Of a DNA stretch of 64,000 nt, positions 1 to 8,360 are shown piece by piece (within the stretch, counting starts at the first letter, position 1; each line of letters opens with the position of its first letter). The notes beneath the pieces are model-generated. The model ran no database searches, was not told where the DNA came from, and saw only the letters and a list, made by a program, of their open reading frames with translations. Source of the DNA: Rhodobacteraceae bacterium DSL-40 (GTDB lineage: Bacteria; Pseudomonadota; Alphaproteobacteria; Rhodobacterales; Rhodobacteraceae); assembly GCA_003258405.1 (NCBI GenBank), contig QKPN01000002.1, positions 523,231 through 587,230 of the forward strand, in the 5' to 3' direction. Both the position numbers and the translations under genes were made by a program.

Positions 1-16
1 GAAGGGTTCCAGGTTC

Positions 17-814
17 ATGGATTATGCAGGTATCGTCGCCACCATCCGCAAGCTCGCGCTCGAGGCCGGGTCGGCCATTCTCGAGGTCTACAACCGCGAC
101 GATTTCGAGGTCCGCTCGAAATCCGACGAGTCTCCGGTGACCGAGGCCGACGAACTCGCCGACCGGCTGATCTCTGCGGGCCTCAAGGCGGCGCATCCCG
201 AGATCCCGATCGTCACCGAGGAGCAGGCCGATACCCACGGGCAGGCACACCCTGTCTTCTTCCTCGTCGACCCGCTCGACGGAACCAAGGAATTCATCAA
301 GCGCCGCGGCGATTTCACCGTCAACATCGCGCTGATCGAGAACGGCGTGCCGACCCGCGGCGTCGTCTATGCCCCGGCCAAGGAACGCCTGTTCTATACC
401 GACGCCGATGGCCGCACCGTCGAGGAAGCCGCGCCGCATGATCCGGCGGCACCCGGCGCGACCACGCCGCTTTCGGTCTCGACACCGGATCCGGAGGCGC
501 TCGTCGTCGTCGCCTCGAAGTCGCACCGCGATCAGGCGACCGATGACTACATCAATCGGTACAAGGTCTCGGATTTCCGCTCCGCCGGGTCGTCGCTCAA
601 GTTCTGCCTCGTGGCGGCGGGCGAGGCCGATCTCTATCCGCGCCTCGGCCGGACCATGGAGTGGGACACCGCGGCGGGTCAGGCCGTGCTCCTCGGCGCC
701 GGCGGCCGCGTGGTGCGTTTCGACAGCCATGAGCCGCTCATTTATGGCAAGGGTGGCTTCGAGAACCCGTTCTTCATCGCGACCGCGCCGGGGATCGACC
801 TGCTGAAGGGCTGA
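17..814 (+). CDS. cysQ: 3'(2'),5'-bisphosphate nucleotidase CysQ
   Basis: A 265-aa member of the inositol monophosphatase-like phosphatases. The family hydrolyses adenosine 3',5'-bisphosphate (PAP), the by-product of sulfate assimilation, to AMP and phosphate in a Mg-dependent reaction. Family metal-binding motifs are visible: VTEADELAD near residue 41, EE near residue 68, the DPLDGTKEF signature near residue 85, and the C-terminal EWDTAAGQA motif. Length is normal for CysQ. The gene ends 6 bp before kdsB and is probably co-transcribed with it. The start at 17 is the first ATG, and only 16 bases precede it, so upstream context is unknown. The family assignment is secure; the preference for PAP over other phosphates is inferred from the CysQ-type motif pattern. 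Confidence 0.93.
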   Translation: MDYAGIVATIRKLALEAGSAILEVYNRDDFEVRSKSDESPVTEADELADRLISAGLKAAHPEIPIVTEEQADTHGQAHPVFFLVDPLDGTKEFIKRRGDFTVNIALIENGVPTRGVVYAPAKERLFYTDADGRTVEEAAPHDPAAPGATTPLSVSTPDPEALVVVASKSHRDQATDDYINRYKVSDFRSAGSSLKFCLVAAGEADLYPRLGRTMEWDTAAGQAVLLGAGGRVVRFDSHEPLIYGKGGFENPFFIATAPGIDLLKG

Positions 815-820
815 ACGCGC

Positions 821-1621
821 ATGTCCGTTCTCATTGTCATCCCGGCCCGCTACGCCTCGACCCGCTATCCCGGCAAGCCGCTGGCCGAATTGCGCGGGGC
901 GACGGGCGAGGCGCGCAGCCTTGTGCGCCGGAGCTGGGATGCGGCGATGTCGGTGCCGGGCATCGCCCGGGTCGTCGTGGCGACGGACGACGAGCGGATC
1001 GCCGCCGCCGCCCGCGCCTTTGGCGCCGAAGTGGTGATGACGCCGGAAAGCTGCCGCAACGGCACCGAACGCTGCGCGGCGGTGGTCGAAGCCATCGGCT
1101 CGGAGCACGATATCGTCGTCAATCTCCAGGGCGATGCGCCCCTCACGCCGCACTGGTTCGTCTCCGCGCTCGTCGCGGCAATGGAGGCCGATCCCTCCTG
1201 CCCGGTGGCGACGCCCGTGCTGCGCTGCGATGCCGCCGCGCTGGCCGGTTTTCTCGAGGATCGCCGCCACGGACGGGTCGGCGGAACGACCGCGGTATTC
1301 GACCGCAATCACAACGCCTTGTATTTTTCCAAGGAGGTCCTTCCCTTCACCGGGCGCGTGCTGGGTGAGGGCGACGAGATCCCCGTCTTCCACCATGTCG
1401 GCGTCTATGCCTACCGTCCGGCGGCGCTTCTGGCCTATGCAGACTGGGCGCCGGGGCACCTGGAGGGCTGGGAAGGGCTGGAGCAGCTCCGCTTCATGGA
1501 GAACGGCGTCCTGGTGCGCTGCGTCGAGGTGGATGGCCAGGGTCGTGCATTCTGGGAGGTGAATAATCCTTCCGATATTGATCGCGTTGAGGGTATATTC
1601 AGGGAATTGGGCATTTCTTGA
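821..1621 (+). CDS. kdsB: 3-deoxy-manno-octulosonate cytidylyltransferase (CMP-KDO synthetase)
   Basis: A 266-aa cytosolic enzyme that activates KDO with CTP to give CMP-KDO, the donor for the lipopolysaccharide inner core. The N-terminus VIPARYASTRYPGKPLA is the nucleotide-binding signature of the family, and a QGDAP motif lies near residue 105. It sits 6 bp after cysQ. Downstream on the other strand are kdsD and the lpt genes, which belong to the same LPS pathway. KdsB proteins are usually about 245-260 aa, so this one is full length. The last codons (from about 1565) are noticeably AT-richer than the rest. Confidence 0.95.
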   Translation: MSVLIVIPARYASTRYPGKPLAELRGATGEARSLVRRSWDAAMSVPGIARVVVATDDERIAAAARAFGAEVVMTPESCRNGTERCAAVVEAIGSEHDIVVNLQGDAPLTPHWFVSALVAAMEADPSCPVATPVLRCDAAALAGFLEDRRHGRVGGTTAVFDRNHNALYFSKEVLPFTGRVLGEGDEIPVFHHVGVYAYRPAALLAYADWAPGHLEGWEGLEQLRFMENGVLVRCVEVDGQGRAFWEVNNPSDIDRVEGIFRELGIS

Positions 1622-1711
1622 AACAAAACACTTCGTTCAGCACTTAACGCGTTGCAGCAAGAATCTTATGGGAAATCGGAGAGGATTCGTGTTAGCCAGC
1701 CACGGTAAGAT

Positions 1712-1730
1712 AACCCGGTCCGTCCGGGTT
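1712..1730 (+). terminator. short hairpin between kdsB and galU
   Basis: A 7-bp stem (AACCCGG/CCGGGTT) with a 5-nt loop lies 91 bases after the kdsB stop and 28 bases before galU. The sequence after it has several T residues but no clean U-run. It could be a weak terminator for cysQ-kdsB or a leader structure in the galU transcript. Confidence 0.35.
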
Positions 1731-1757
1731 TGGGTTCTTTGAGTGATGGGGATTGGG

Positions 1758-2666
1758 ATGACAAATCGAGTGACCAAGGCGGTCCTTCCCGTAGCGGGTT
1801 TCGGGACACGTTTCCTTCCGGCGACGAAGTCCGTGCCTAAGGAAATTCTTCCTCTGGTCGATCGGCCGCTCGTGCAATACGCGATCGACGAAGCACGCGC
1901 TGCCGGGATCAAGGAGTTCATCTTCGTGACGTCCCGCGGCAAGAGCGCGCTCGAGGATTACTTCGACAGCGCGCCCGAGCTCGAGCAGGCGCTGCTCGAC
2001 GGCAAGAAGCATCACCTGATCGAACTGCTCAAGCAGACCAACATGGGCAGCGGCGCCGTTGCCTACATCCGCCAGCAGGAGCGCCGCGGCCTCGGCCATG
2101 CGGTATGGTGCGCCCGCCGCCTCATCGGCGACGAGCCCTTCGCGGTGATCCTGCCCGATGACGTGATCGACGCCGATACCCCCTGCCTCCAGCAGATGGT
2201 CGAAGCCTATGCCGAGACCGGCGGCAACATGGTTGCGGCGATGGAAGTCGAGCACAGCCGCGTTTCCTCCTACGGCATCCTCGATGTCGAGGACGCCACC
2301 GCCGCCTCGATGAAGGTCCGCGGCATGGTCGAGAAGCCGCAGCCCGAGGATGCACCTTCCGACATGGCCGTGATCGGCCGCTACATCCTTTCGCCGCAGG
2401 TGCTGACCAATCTCGATTCGATGGACACCGGTGCCGGGGGAGAGATCCAGCTCACCGACGCCATCGCGGCCGAGATCGGGCGGAGCAACAACGTCTACGG
2501 CTACCGCTTCAAGGGCCGCCGCTTCGACTGCGGCTCGAAGTCGGGCTACCTCCAGGCGACCGTTGCCTTCGGCATGGCGCGCGAGGATCTGCGCGAGGAG
2601 TTCGAGGAATTCCTGCGCGGCTACCTCCAGGTCGATGTGCCGAAACCGGCGATGCGCGCCGTCTGA
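1758..2666 (+). CDS. galU: UTP-glucose-1-phosphate uridylyltransferase GalU
   Basis: A 302-aa enzyme that makes UDP-glucose from UTP and glucose-1-phosphate, feeding exopolysaccharide and envelope glycan synthesis. The start VTKAVLPVAGFGTRFLPATK is the typical nucleotidyltransferase signature, followed by KEILPLVDRPLVQYAIDEA. The catalytic-site motif VILPDD is near residue 130. I chose the ATG at 1758 because bacterial GalU proteins begin a few residues before the VTKAV motif. An in-frame GTG at 1743 and ATG at 1746 would add four or five residues. The gene ends in a GC-rich hairpin and is convergent with ptsN. Confidence 0.95.
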   Translation: MTNRVTKAVLPVAGFGTRFLPATKSVPKEILPLVDRPLVQYAIDEARAAGIKEFIFVTSRGKSALEDYFDSAPELEQALLDGKKHHLIELLKQTNMGSGAVAYIRQQERRGLGHAVWCARRLIGDEPFAVILPDDVIDADTPCLQQMVEAYAETGGNMVAAMEVEHSRVSSYGILDVEDATAASMKVRGMVEKPQPEDAPSDMAVIGRYILSPQVLTNLDSMDTGAGGEIQLTDAIAAEIGRSNNVYGYRFKGRRFDCGSKSGYLQATVAFGMAREDLREEFEEFLRGYLQVDVPKPAMRAV

Positions 2667-2680
2667 GGTGCGATAGGGCA

Positions 2681-2704
2681 CGCCGGCCCGTTTCGGGGCC
2701 GGCG
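2681..2704 (+). terminator. GC-rich hairpin after galU
   Basis: A perfect 9-bp stem (CGCCGGCCC/GGGCCGGCG) with a 6-nt GTTTCG loop begins 14 bases after the galU stop. It is followed by GGCCTTTCG, which is only a short T-run. It is probably the intrinsic terminator of the galU transcript. Confidence 0.6.
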
Positions 2705-2746
2705 GCCTTTCGCGCCTGCCGGCGGGCCCGGCTGATATCCGCCATC

Positions 2747-2798
2747 CAAACAGAGAAACGCCCGGTGCAGGATCCTGCACCGGGCGTTTCTCTGTTTG
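2747..2798. repeat. perfect 52-bp palindrome between convergent galU and ptsN
   Basis: All 26 base pairs match with no loop; the centre is a GGATCC hexamer at 2770-2775. The arms read CAAACAGAGAAACGCCCGGTG outward-in, giving A-rich and T-rich flanks (AAACAGAGAAA and TTTCTCTGTTT) around a GC core. This is the layout of a bidirectional intrinsic terminator: the T-rich side follows the GC stem on both strands. It lies between the 3' ends of galU (+) and ptsN (-). Confidence 0.8.
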
Positions 2799-2876
2799 CG
2801 CTCGTTCCGGTCTGATGTGCCCCGGATGGGGCGGCTGCCCCGGAGGTGTCCGCCTCGGCGGAGGGACCCCCGGGGC

Positions 2877-3341
2877 TCAGGCCGCCTGTGAGCCCCTCTC
2901 TTCCGTCAGGATCGCGTAGAGCGCCGACGGTTCGAAGGTGGATCGGAGTTTGGCGCAGACCGCCTCGCTGCGCAGGGTCCGCGACACCCGCGCAAGCGCC
3001 TTGAGATGCTCGGCCCCGGCCGCCTCAGGGGCGAAGAGGGCAAAGACCAGATCGACCGGCTGGCGGTCGATCGCCTCGAAATCCACGGGCTTCTCGAGCC
3101 GGACGAAGAGCCCCTTCACCTGTTTCACATCGCCGAAACGGGCATGGGGAATGCCGACACCGCGCCCAACCCCGGTGGGGCCGAGCGCCTCGCGTTCCAT
3201 GAGAGCACTGTAGGTGGCTGCGGAAGGCAGACCGTAGACGGATTCCGCCATATCGGCGATGTCCTGAAGCAGCCGCTTCTTGCTCGTCGCCTTGAGTGGA
3301 GCCCTTACGGCCTCCACGCTGATGATATCCGAAAGCTCCAT
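2877..3341 (-). CDS. ptsN: nitrogen-regulatory PTS IIA-like protein PtsN (EIIA-Ntr)
   Basis: A 154-aa phosphocarrier of the nitrogen-related phosphotransferase system, a cytosolic regulator rather than a sugar transporter. The PTS_EIIA_2 fold is recognisable from LKATSKKRLLQDIADMA near the N-terminus and the phosphorylation-site motif GRGVGIPHARFGDV, whose His near residue 66 should accept phosphate from NPr. It is the last gene of the minus-strand series lptB-rpoN-hpf-ptsN, the usual alphaproteobacterial order. It starts 29 bases after the hpf stop. The perfect palindrome just beyond its stop probably terminates the transcript. Confidence 0.94.
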   Translation of the reverse strand: MELSDIISVEAVRAPLKATSKKRLLQDIADMAESVYGLPSAATYSALMEREALGPTGVGRGVGIPHARFGDVKQVKGLFVRLEKPVDFEAIDRQPVDLVFALFAPEAAGAEHLKALARVSRTLRSEAVCAKLRSTFEPSALYAILTEERGSQAA

Positions 3342-3370
3342 CGACTGGGCTCCCTTACCACAAATCGTGT

Positions 3371-3946
3371 CTACTGGGAATTCCGCGGATCGATCCAGCC
3401 AATGTTCCCGTCTTCACGGGTGTAGACAACATTCACGCCGCCATGTTTCTCGTTGCGGAAAACGAGAAGCGGTGCGCCAGCGAGTTCCATCTGCATCACG
3501 GCCTCGCCGACCGAGAGATTGGGGACGCGCGTCTCCATCTCAGCGATGATGACCGGCTGCAGGGTCTCGGGCTCCGCATCTTCCGCATGGTCGTTGCCGG
3601 CGAGGATGTAGGACGGGGCGCCGATGGCCTCGATCGGATTCTCGCGGCTGCGGTGGTGATCCTTCAGCCGGCGCTTGTAGCGCCGCAGCTGCTTGTCCAT
3701 CCGCTCGGTGCAGCCTTCGAACGAGGCGTAGATCTCGTTCGCACGCGACTTTGCCTGAACGGTGAGCCCTGTCGGAAGGTGTACCGAAAGGTCAGAGACG
3801 AATTCGTGCGCCTCCTTCGAAAAGGTCACGACGGCCTCCACGGGGCGGTCGAAATATTTTCCGACCGCTTCCTCGAGCCTGTCCTCGACGTGAGTACGCA
3901 GCGCGTCTCCCACGTCGATCTGTTTTCCGCTGACCTGTATGCGCAT
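3371..3946 (-). CDS. hpf: ribosome hibernation promoting factor, long form (HPF/RaiA)
   Basis: A 191-aa protein with two parts: an N-terminal sigma-54 modulation/S30AE domain (MRIQVSGKQIDVGDALR onward, about residues 1-105) and a C-terminal dimerisation domain (about 130-190, ending DGNIGWIDPRN). Long HPF dimerises 70S ribosomes into inactive 100S particles in stationary phase. The open frame continues upstream without a stop, but the ATG at 3946 matches the conserved family N-terminus. It lies 128 bp downstream of rpoN, and a TTGACA promoter candidate sits in that gap, so it may be transcribed separately from rpoN. Confidence 0.93.
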   Translation of the reverse strand: MRIQVSGKQIDVGDALRTHVEDRLEEAVGKYFDRPVEAVVTFSKEAHEFVSDLSVHLPTGLTVQAKSRANEIYASFEGCTERMDKQLRRYKRRLKDHHRSRENPIEAIGAPSYILAGNDHAEDAEPETLQPVIIAEMETRVPNLSVGEAVMQMELAGAPLLVFRNEKHGGVNVVYTREDGNIGWIDPRNSQ

Positions 3947-4009
3947 GTGTTTCTTACCCCCCCGAACGTATGCCTGTGGCTCGGCTCGGATCTGCCAATA
4001 CGGGCGGAC

Positions 4010-4038
4010 CCTATGGACGGGCTCCCTTGTCTTGTCAA
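4010..4038 (-). promoter_or_regulatory. candidate sigma-70-type promoter for hpf-ptsN
   Basis: On the minus strand a perfect -35 TTGACA (4033-4038) is followed after 17 bp by CATAGG (4010-4015), a 3/6 match to the -10 consensus. It lies in the rpoN-hpf gap, 64 bp upstream of the hpf start. A separate promoter here would let ribosome hibernation respond independently of rpoN. Prediction by eye. Confidence 0.5.
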
Positions 4039-4074
4039 CCGCCGAGGCCCGCGCAGGTTGTGCACCGGAATCCT

Positions 4075-5403
4075 TTATATCCCGGAAAGACCTATCTTTC
4101 TGCGCCGGCGCTCGACCGAGGAAGGTATGCCCAGCACTGTACGGTATTTCGCAACCGTCCTTCGCGCAATATCTATCCCTTCCTCCTTGAGGAGCGCGAC
4201 GAGCGTATCGTCCGAAAGCGGCTTCGCCGGCTTTTCCGCCTCCACCATCGCGCGAATGCGGGTCTGCACCGCCGTGGCCGAATGCGCCTCGCCGCCCGAG
4301 GCAGACGGGATCGCGGAGCTGAAGAAGAACCGCAGCTCGAAGACCCCCTGATCGCAGGCCAGATACTTGCTCGCGGCAACTCGGCTGATGGTCGATTCGT
4401 GCACACCAATCCGGTCCGCAACCGCGCGCTGCGTGAGCGGACGCATCGCCGCGACCCCATCGCTGAAGAAGCGCTCCTGCTGGAGCACGATCTCGGTTGC
4501 CACCTTGAGGATGGTCCGGGCCCGCTGCTCGAGCGCGCGCACCAGCCAGTTCGCGCTGCTGCGGCATTCGGAGATGAAGGCGCGGGCGCTCGTGGTGTCG
4601 CTGCCAAGATCGGCGACATAGGCGTTGTCGACAAGCACGCGGGGCAGGGTTTCGGTGTTGAGCTCGACCGAGAGCCCGGCGGGCCCCCGCGTGACGTAGA
4701 TATCCGGCACCGCGGCCTGCACGGGCGCCGCGCCGAAGCGCAGGCCCGGTTTCGGATCGAGCGCGCGGAGCTCGTCGAGCATGTCGGAGATATCCTCGGC
4801 ATCGACGCCGCAGAGCCGTTCGAGATCCTCCCGCCGCCCCTTTGCGGTGAGATGGAGGTTCGCGAGCAACGCCTCCATCGCCGGATCCAGCCGGTCGCGC
4901 TCGCGGAGCTGGAGCGCAAGGCATTCCTGGAGCGTGCGCGCCCCGACCCCCGTCGGCTCGCAGGCCTGCACCGCGCGGAGGCCGCGGGCGATCTGCGGCA
5001 TGGTGAGCCGGTGCCGCTCCGCGATTTCCTGGGGTGGCACGCGCAGGTAGCCGTCGTCCTCGAGCTCGTCTGCGAGGATGAGGGCCGCCTCGAGCGTCGC
5101 CTCGTCGAGCCGCATGAACCTGAGCTGGGCCTGGATGTTCTCCCAGAGCGTCGTGTCGGCCGCCACACGCTGGATCATGTCGTCGGCGGTGGTATCCCCC
5201 GATCCACCGCCACCGGGCGCTGCAGGGCCTGTGAGCGGCGCTGCGGGCCGGATGTCGATGAGGGGGTTCTTCTCGACCTCGGCCGAGACATATTCCGCCA
5301 GCTCCACATTCGACATCTGCAGCAGCTTGATGGATTGCTGGAGCTGAGGGGTCATCACCAGCGTCTGCTGCTGGCGGAACTCCATGCGGGGGCTCAGTGC
5401 CAT
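4075..5403 (-). CDS. rpoN: RNA polymerase sigma-54 factor RpoN
   Basis: A 442-aa alternative sigma factor that recognises -24/-12 promoters and needs AAA+ activators. Region I is the Gln/Leu-rich start (RQQQTLVMTPQLQQSIKLLQ). The core-binding and HTH regions follow (RIGVHESTISRV near residue 345). The C-terminal RpoN box ARRTVAKYR is at about residues 413-421 and contacts the -24 element. Length is at the low end for the family, mainly because the acidic region II is short (about residues 50-75, rich in Gly and Ala). It sits in the conserved lptB-rpoN-hpf-ptsN order, 39 bp after lptB. Confidence 0.96.
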   Translation of the reverse strand: MALSPRMEFRQQQTLVMTPQLQQSIKLLQMSNVELAEYVSAEVEKNPLIDIRPAAPLTGPAAPGGGGSGDTTADDMIQRVAADTTLWENIQAQLRFMRLDEATLEAALILADELEDDGYLRVPPQEIAERHRLTMPQIARGLRAVQACEPTGVGARTLQECLALQLRERDRLDPAMEALLANLHLTAKGRREDLERLCGVDAEDISDMLDELRALDPKPGLRFGAAPVQAAVPDIYVTRGPAGLSVELNTETLPRVLVDNAYVADLGSDTTSARAFISECRSSANWLVRALEQRARTILKVATEIVLQQERFFSDGVAAMRPLTQRAVADRIGVHESTISRVAASKYLACDQGVFELRFFFSSAIPSASGGEAHSATAVQTRIRAMVEAEKPAKPLSDDTLVALLKEEGIDIARRTVAKYRTVLGIPSSVERRRRKIGLSGI

Positions 5404-5442
5404 GGGCGCTCCCCTTTCATGACGTGGGCCAGCCGATTCCGG

Positions 5443-6207
5443 CTACATCTGGAAGTTCTCACCCAAGTAGACCCGCCGCACATTTTCGTCCTGAACGACC
5501 TCCTCGGGCGTGCCCGTCATCAGGACGCTGCCGCCGTGGAGGATATAGGCACGATCCACGATTTCCAGCGTTTCTCGCACGTTGTGATCGGTGATGAGCA
5601 CCCCGATCCCGCGGTCCTTGAGATGCCGCACCAGCGCGCGGATGTCGCTCACCGCCAGCGGATCGACGCCCGCGAAAGGCTCGTCGAGCAGGACGAACTT
5701 CGGCTGCGAGGCAAGGCAGCGCGCGATCTCCACGCGGCGCCGCTCGCCGCCCGAGAGCGCGACCGCCGGGGTGCGCCGCAGATGGGTTATGGAGAATTCG
5801 CCCATGAGCTCGTCGAGCATCTCGTGCTGTTTTTCCGGGTCGCGGATGGTGAGCTGGAGGATCGAGCGGATGTTGTCCGCCACCGTCAGCCCGCGGAAGA
5901 TCGAGGCCTCCTGCGGCAGATAGCCGATGCCGATCCGCGCCCGGCGATACATCGGCAGCCAGGTGACATCGCGCCCGTCGACCATGACCGTGCCCGCATC
6001 GGGTGGCACGAGACCGGCGATGGCGTAGAAGCAGGTCGTCTTGCCCGCACCGTTCGGCCCGAGCAGCGCGGCCACCTCGCCGCGGTGTACCGAGAGCGAG
6101 ACATCGCGCAGCACCGGCCGCCGCCGGTAGCTCTTGGCAAGCCCGATGACATGGAGGCCGCCGTCGGCCGCGTGGCTTTCCACCACCGGGTCGGGAACAG
6201 CCCTCAT
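5443..6207 (-). CDS. lptB: LPS export ABC transporter ATP-binding protein LptB
   Basis: A 254-aa cytoplasmic ATPase of the LptB2FGC complex that extracts lipopolysaccharide from the inner membrane. Walker A is GPNGAGKTT, the ABC signature is LSGGERRR, and Walker B is FVLLDEPFAGVDPLA, followed by an H-loop (LITDHNVRET) typical of LptB. The frame is open far upstream; I set the start at the ATG whose last two bases overlap the lptA stop (ATGA), which indicates translational coupling. LptB proteins are usually about 240-255 aa. Confidence 0.95.
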   Translation of the reverse strand: MRAVPDPVVESHAADGGLHVIGLAKSYRRRPVLRDVSLSVHRGEVAALLGPNGAGKTTCFYAIAGLVPPDAGTVMVDGRDVTWLPMYRRARIGIGYLPQEASIFRGLTVADNIRSILQLTIRDPEKQHEMLDELMGEFSITHLRRTPAVALSGGERRRVEIARCLASQPKFVLLDEPFAGVDPLAVSDIRALVRHLKDRGIGVLITDHNVRETLEIVDRAYILHGGSVLMTGTPEEVVQDENVRRVYLGENFQM

Positions 6208-6710
6208 TGCGTGGTGCCCGGATTGAAGACGGTGCGCACCCGCCCCTCGAACCGCGCCGTGCCGGAGGTGAGATCGAGCTGCATCGATTCGCTTGCCAGT
6301 GCGTTCGGCCCCTGGGTCAGCAGGACATTGCCCTGCATGTCGATGACCCCCCGGGCCACCTCGTAGGTCGCGCGATCGGCCTCCGCCGCCTCCTGGCCAT
6401 TGGTGACGGTGACCGTCCCTTCGGCCTCCAGCCGCGAGATCTGCCCGCCCTGGCCCGCCTCGGTCTCGGCATATTCGACCTGGATGCGATCGGCGCCCAT
6501 CTTCAGAACCCCCTGCGCCACCCGCACGGTGCCGGTGAAGACCGCGGTTCCGGCGGCCTGATCGAGGTCGAGATGCTCGGCCGAGACCTCGACCGGCTTG
6601 CTCGTGTCGATCTTCTCCGTCCCGAAGGCGACCGATGTCTGCTGCGCGGCGACAGGGCCCCCGAGCAGGGAGAGCAGGGCAAGCGGGAGAAGGGCGTGTC
6701 GGGCGATCAT
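6204..6710 (-). CDS. lptA: periplasmic LPS transport protein LptA
   Basis: A 168-aa protein with an N-terminal signal peptide (MIARHALLPLALLSLLGGPVA, cleavage near the AAQQ). An OstA/LptA beta-jellyroll domain follows, recognisable from VSAEHLDLDQAAGTAVFTG and GADRIQVEY. It should bridge the periplasm between LptC and LptD. Both ends overlap neighbours by 4 bp (ATGA with lptC and with lptB), so the three genes form a tightly coupled unit. LptA proteins vary a lot in sequence; position and fold signature make the call firm. Confidence 0.92.
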   Translation of the reverse strand: MIARHALLPLALLSLLGGPVAAQQTSVAFGTEKIDTSKPVEVSAEHLDLDQAAGTAVFTGTVRVAQGVLKMGADRIQVEYAETEAGQGGQISRLEAEGTVTVTNGQEAAEADRATYEVARGVIDMQGNVLLTQGPNALASESMQLDLTSGTARFEGRVRTVFNPGTTQ

Positions 6711-7345
6711 CTGGGCGTATCCGTGTCCTGAGCTCCGGCGTCGGGCGGATCGTATATGACACGCACGCCATTTCCGAATGAAAAGAGGCGGATATCCTTT
6801 TCCGCCCCCGAGGGCGCGATCCGAAGCGTGCCCGAGGCGATATCGCCGAACGGCCCGGTGGTCTGGACCTCGTCGCTGCCCTCGATGATGCCCTTCGCGA
6901 GGTCGATCGAGAGCCGGTCGGCGGCGAGATCGTAGCCATTCGCGCCCTGGAGGCGCACATCGCCCGCAAGCTCCAGGATCTGGCTTGCGATCTCGAGTTC
7001 GCCGCCCTGCGCGGTCACGTCGAGCCGCTGGCCGTCGGCGAAGGTGATCTCGCCCGCGAGATTGGTGATCGAGGCCCGCGTCGGCGGCGCGGCATCAGGC
7101 TGCACCAGATCGGCGGTGAACCGGAACCGGTCGCCGGAGCGGGTGGTGCCGGTGAAGGTCGGGTTGCTGATCTGCAGACCCTGGCCGAGCCGGTCGAGAT
7201 CGGTCTCGGAAAAGATGATCTCCCCACCCTGATCCCCATCCGGCTGGATCAGGAAGATGCTCAGCAGCATGGCTGCGGCGATGAGCGGAAGGCCCACCTT
7301 CAGGATGGCGACGATCCGTGTGTGCAGCCCCGGCCCCTGCGCCAT
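6707..7345 (-). CDS. lptC: LPS export protein LptC
   Basis: A 212-aa protein with one N-terminal membrane helix (IVAILKVGLPLIAAAMLLSI, about residues 10-30) and a periplasmic jellyroll domain. LptC receives LPS from LptBFG and passes it to LptA. The alphaproteobacterial form is longer and more divergent than the E. coli one, as seen here. The gene is 3 bp after kdsD and overlaps lptA by 4 bp. The repeated pattern of LSIDLAKG-like strands resembles LptA. Confidence 0.9.
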   Translation of the reverse strand: MAQGPGLHTRIVAILKVGLPLIAAAMLLSIFLIQPDGDQGGEIIFSETDLDRLGQGLQISNPTFTGTTRSGDRFRFTADLVQPDAAPPTRASITNLAGEITFADGQRLDVTAQGGELEIASQILELAGDVRLQGANGYDLAADRLSIDLAKGIIEGSDEVQTTGPFGDIASGTLRIAPSGAEKDIRLFSFGNGVRVIYDPPDAGAQDTDTPR

Positions 7346-7348
7346 GGC

Positions 7349-8347
7349 TCAGGTCACGCCGGCGCGCAGGCAGTCGTGCACATGCAGGATGCCCACCGGA
7401 CGCTTGGGCGCGTCGCCGGCGACGGCGAAGAGACAGGTGATCTTCTTCGCGTTCATGACCCCAAGCGCCTCGGAGGCCAGCGCCTCGGCCGTGATCGTCG
7501 AGGGATGGCGCGTCATCACGTCCTCGACCCGCCGCTCGAGCAGCCCGTCGAGATTGCGCCGCAGGTCGCCGTCGGTGACGATCCCGGCCAGCGCCCCCGC
7601 GCCATCGGTGACGCCGACGACGCCGAAGCCCTTGCGCGTCATCTCGATCAGCGCCTCGCCCATGCCGGTGCCCGCGGGCACGAGCGGCAGTTCCTCGCCG
7701 CTGTGCATGAGATGGCCGACCGTCGCGAGCCGCGCTCCGAGCCGACCGCCGGGATGGAAGGCGCGGAAATCCTCCGGGGTGAACTCGCGATGCTCCATGA
7801 GGGCGACCGCGAGCGCATCGCCGAGCGCGAGCGTCATCGTCGTCGAGGTGGTGGGGGCGAGCCCGACCGAACAGGCCTCGGCTGCGGGCGGCAGGGTGAG
7901 CCGGATGTCCGACTGGCGCATGAGCGTGCTCTCGGCCCGGCTCGCGATGCCGATGAGCGGGATCCCGAAGCGGCGGCAATAGGCGATCATGTCGGAAAGC
8001 TCGGCCGTCTCACCCGAATTGGAGAGCAGCATCACCACGTCATCGGTGGTGATCATGCCGAGATCGCCGTGGCTCGCCTCCGCGGGATGGACGAACATCG
8101 CCGGCGTGCCGGTCGAGGCGAAGGTCGCGGCGATCTTGCGCGCGACATGCCCCGACTTGCCCATGCCCGAGACGATGAGCCGCCCCGGCGCGCGCAGCAC
8201 GGCCTCGATCGCGCGGGCAAACGGTGCGCCGAGCCCGTCCGCCAGCGATTCGCTCAAGAGCTCGAGCGCAGAGGCTTCGACATCGATCACGCGGCGCCCG
8301 GTCGCGATGAGCCGTTCGGGATCGGGCAGGGTGGGCGCGTGCTTCAT
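7349..8347 (-). CDS. kdsD: D-arabinose-5-phosphate isomerase (KdsD/KpsF family)
   Basis: A 332-aa enzyme that converts ribulose-5-phosphate to arabinose-5-phosphate, the first step of KDO synthesis. It has an N-terminal SIS sugar-isomerase domain (GMGKSGHVARKIAATFASTG, near residue 55; SNSGETAEL near 103) and two C-terminal CBS domains. The frame is open upstream to about 8482, but MKHAPTLPDPERLI at 8347 has a good ribosome binding site (AAGGAG) just before it. It is the head of the kdsD-lptCAB unit, and with kdsB nearby it covers the two ends of the KDO route. Confidence 0.93.
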   Translation of the reverse strand: MKHAPTLPDPERLIATGRRVIDVEASALELLSESLADGLGAPFARAIEAVLRAPGRLIVSGMGKSGHVARKIAATFASTGTPAMFVHPAEASHGDLGMITTDDVVMLLSNSGETAELSDMIAYCRRFGIPLIGIASRAESTLMRQSDIRLTLPPAAEACSVGLAPTTSTTMTLALGDALAVALMEHREFTPEDFRAFHPGGRLGARLATVGHLMHSGEELPLVPAGTGMGEALIEMTRKGFGVVGVTDGAGALAGIVTDGDLRRNLDGLLERRVEDVMTRHPSTITAEALASEALGVMNAKKITCLFAVAGDAPKRPVGILHVHDCLRAGVT

Positions 8348-8360
8348 CGGCCCCGCTCCT

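Noticed and set aside
3970..6366. A 798-codon open frame on the plus strand across rpoN and lptB
   Set aside because: Antisense to well-supported genes; composition is Arg/Leu/His/Gly-rich and typical of high-GC shadow frames.
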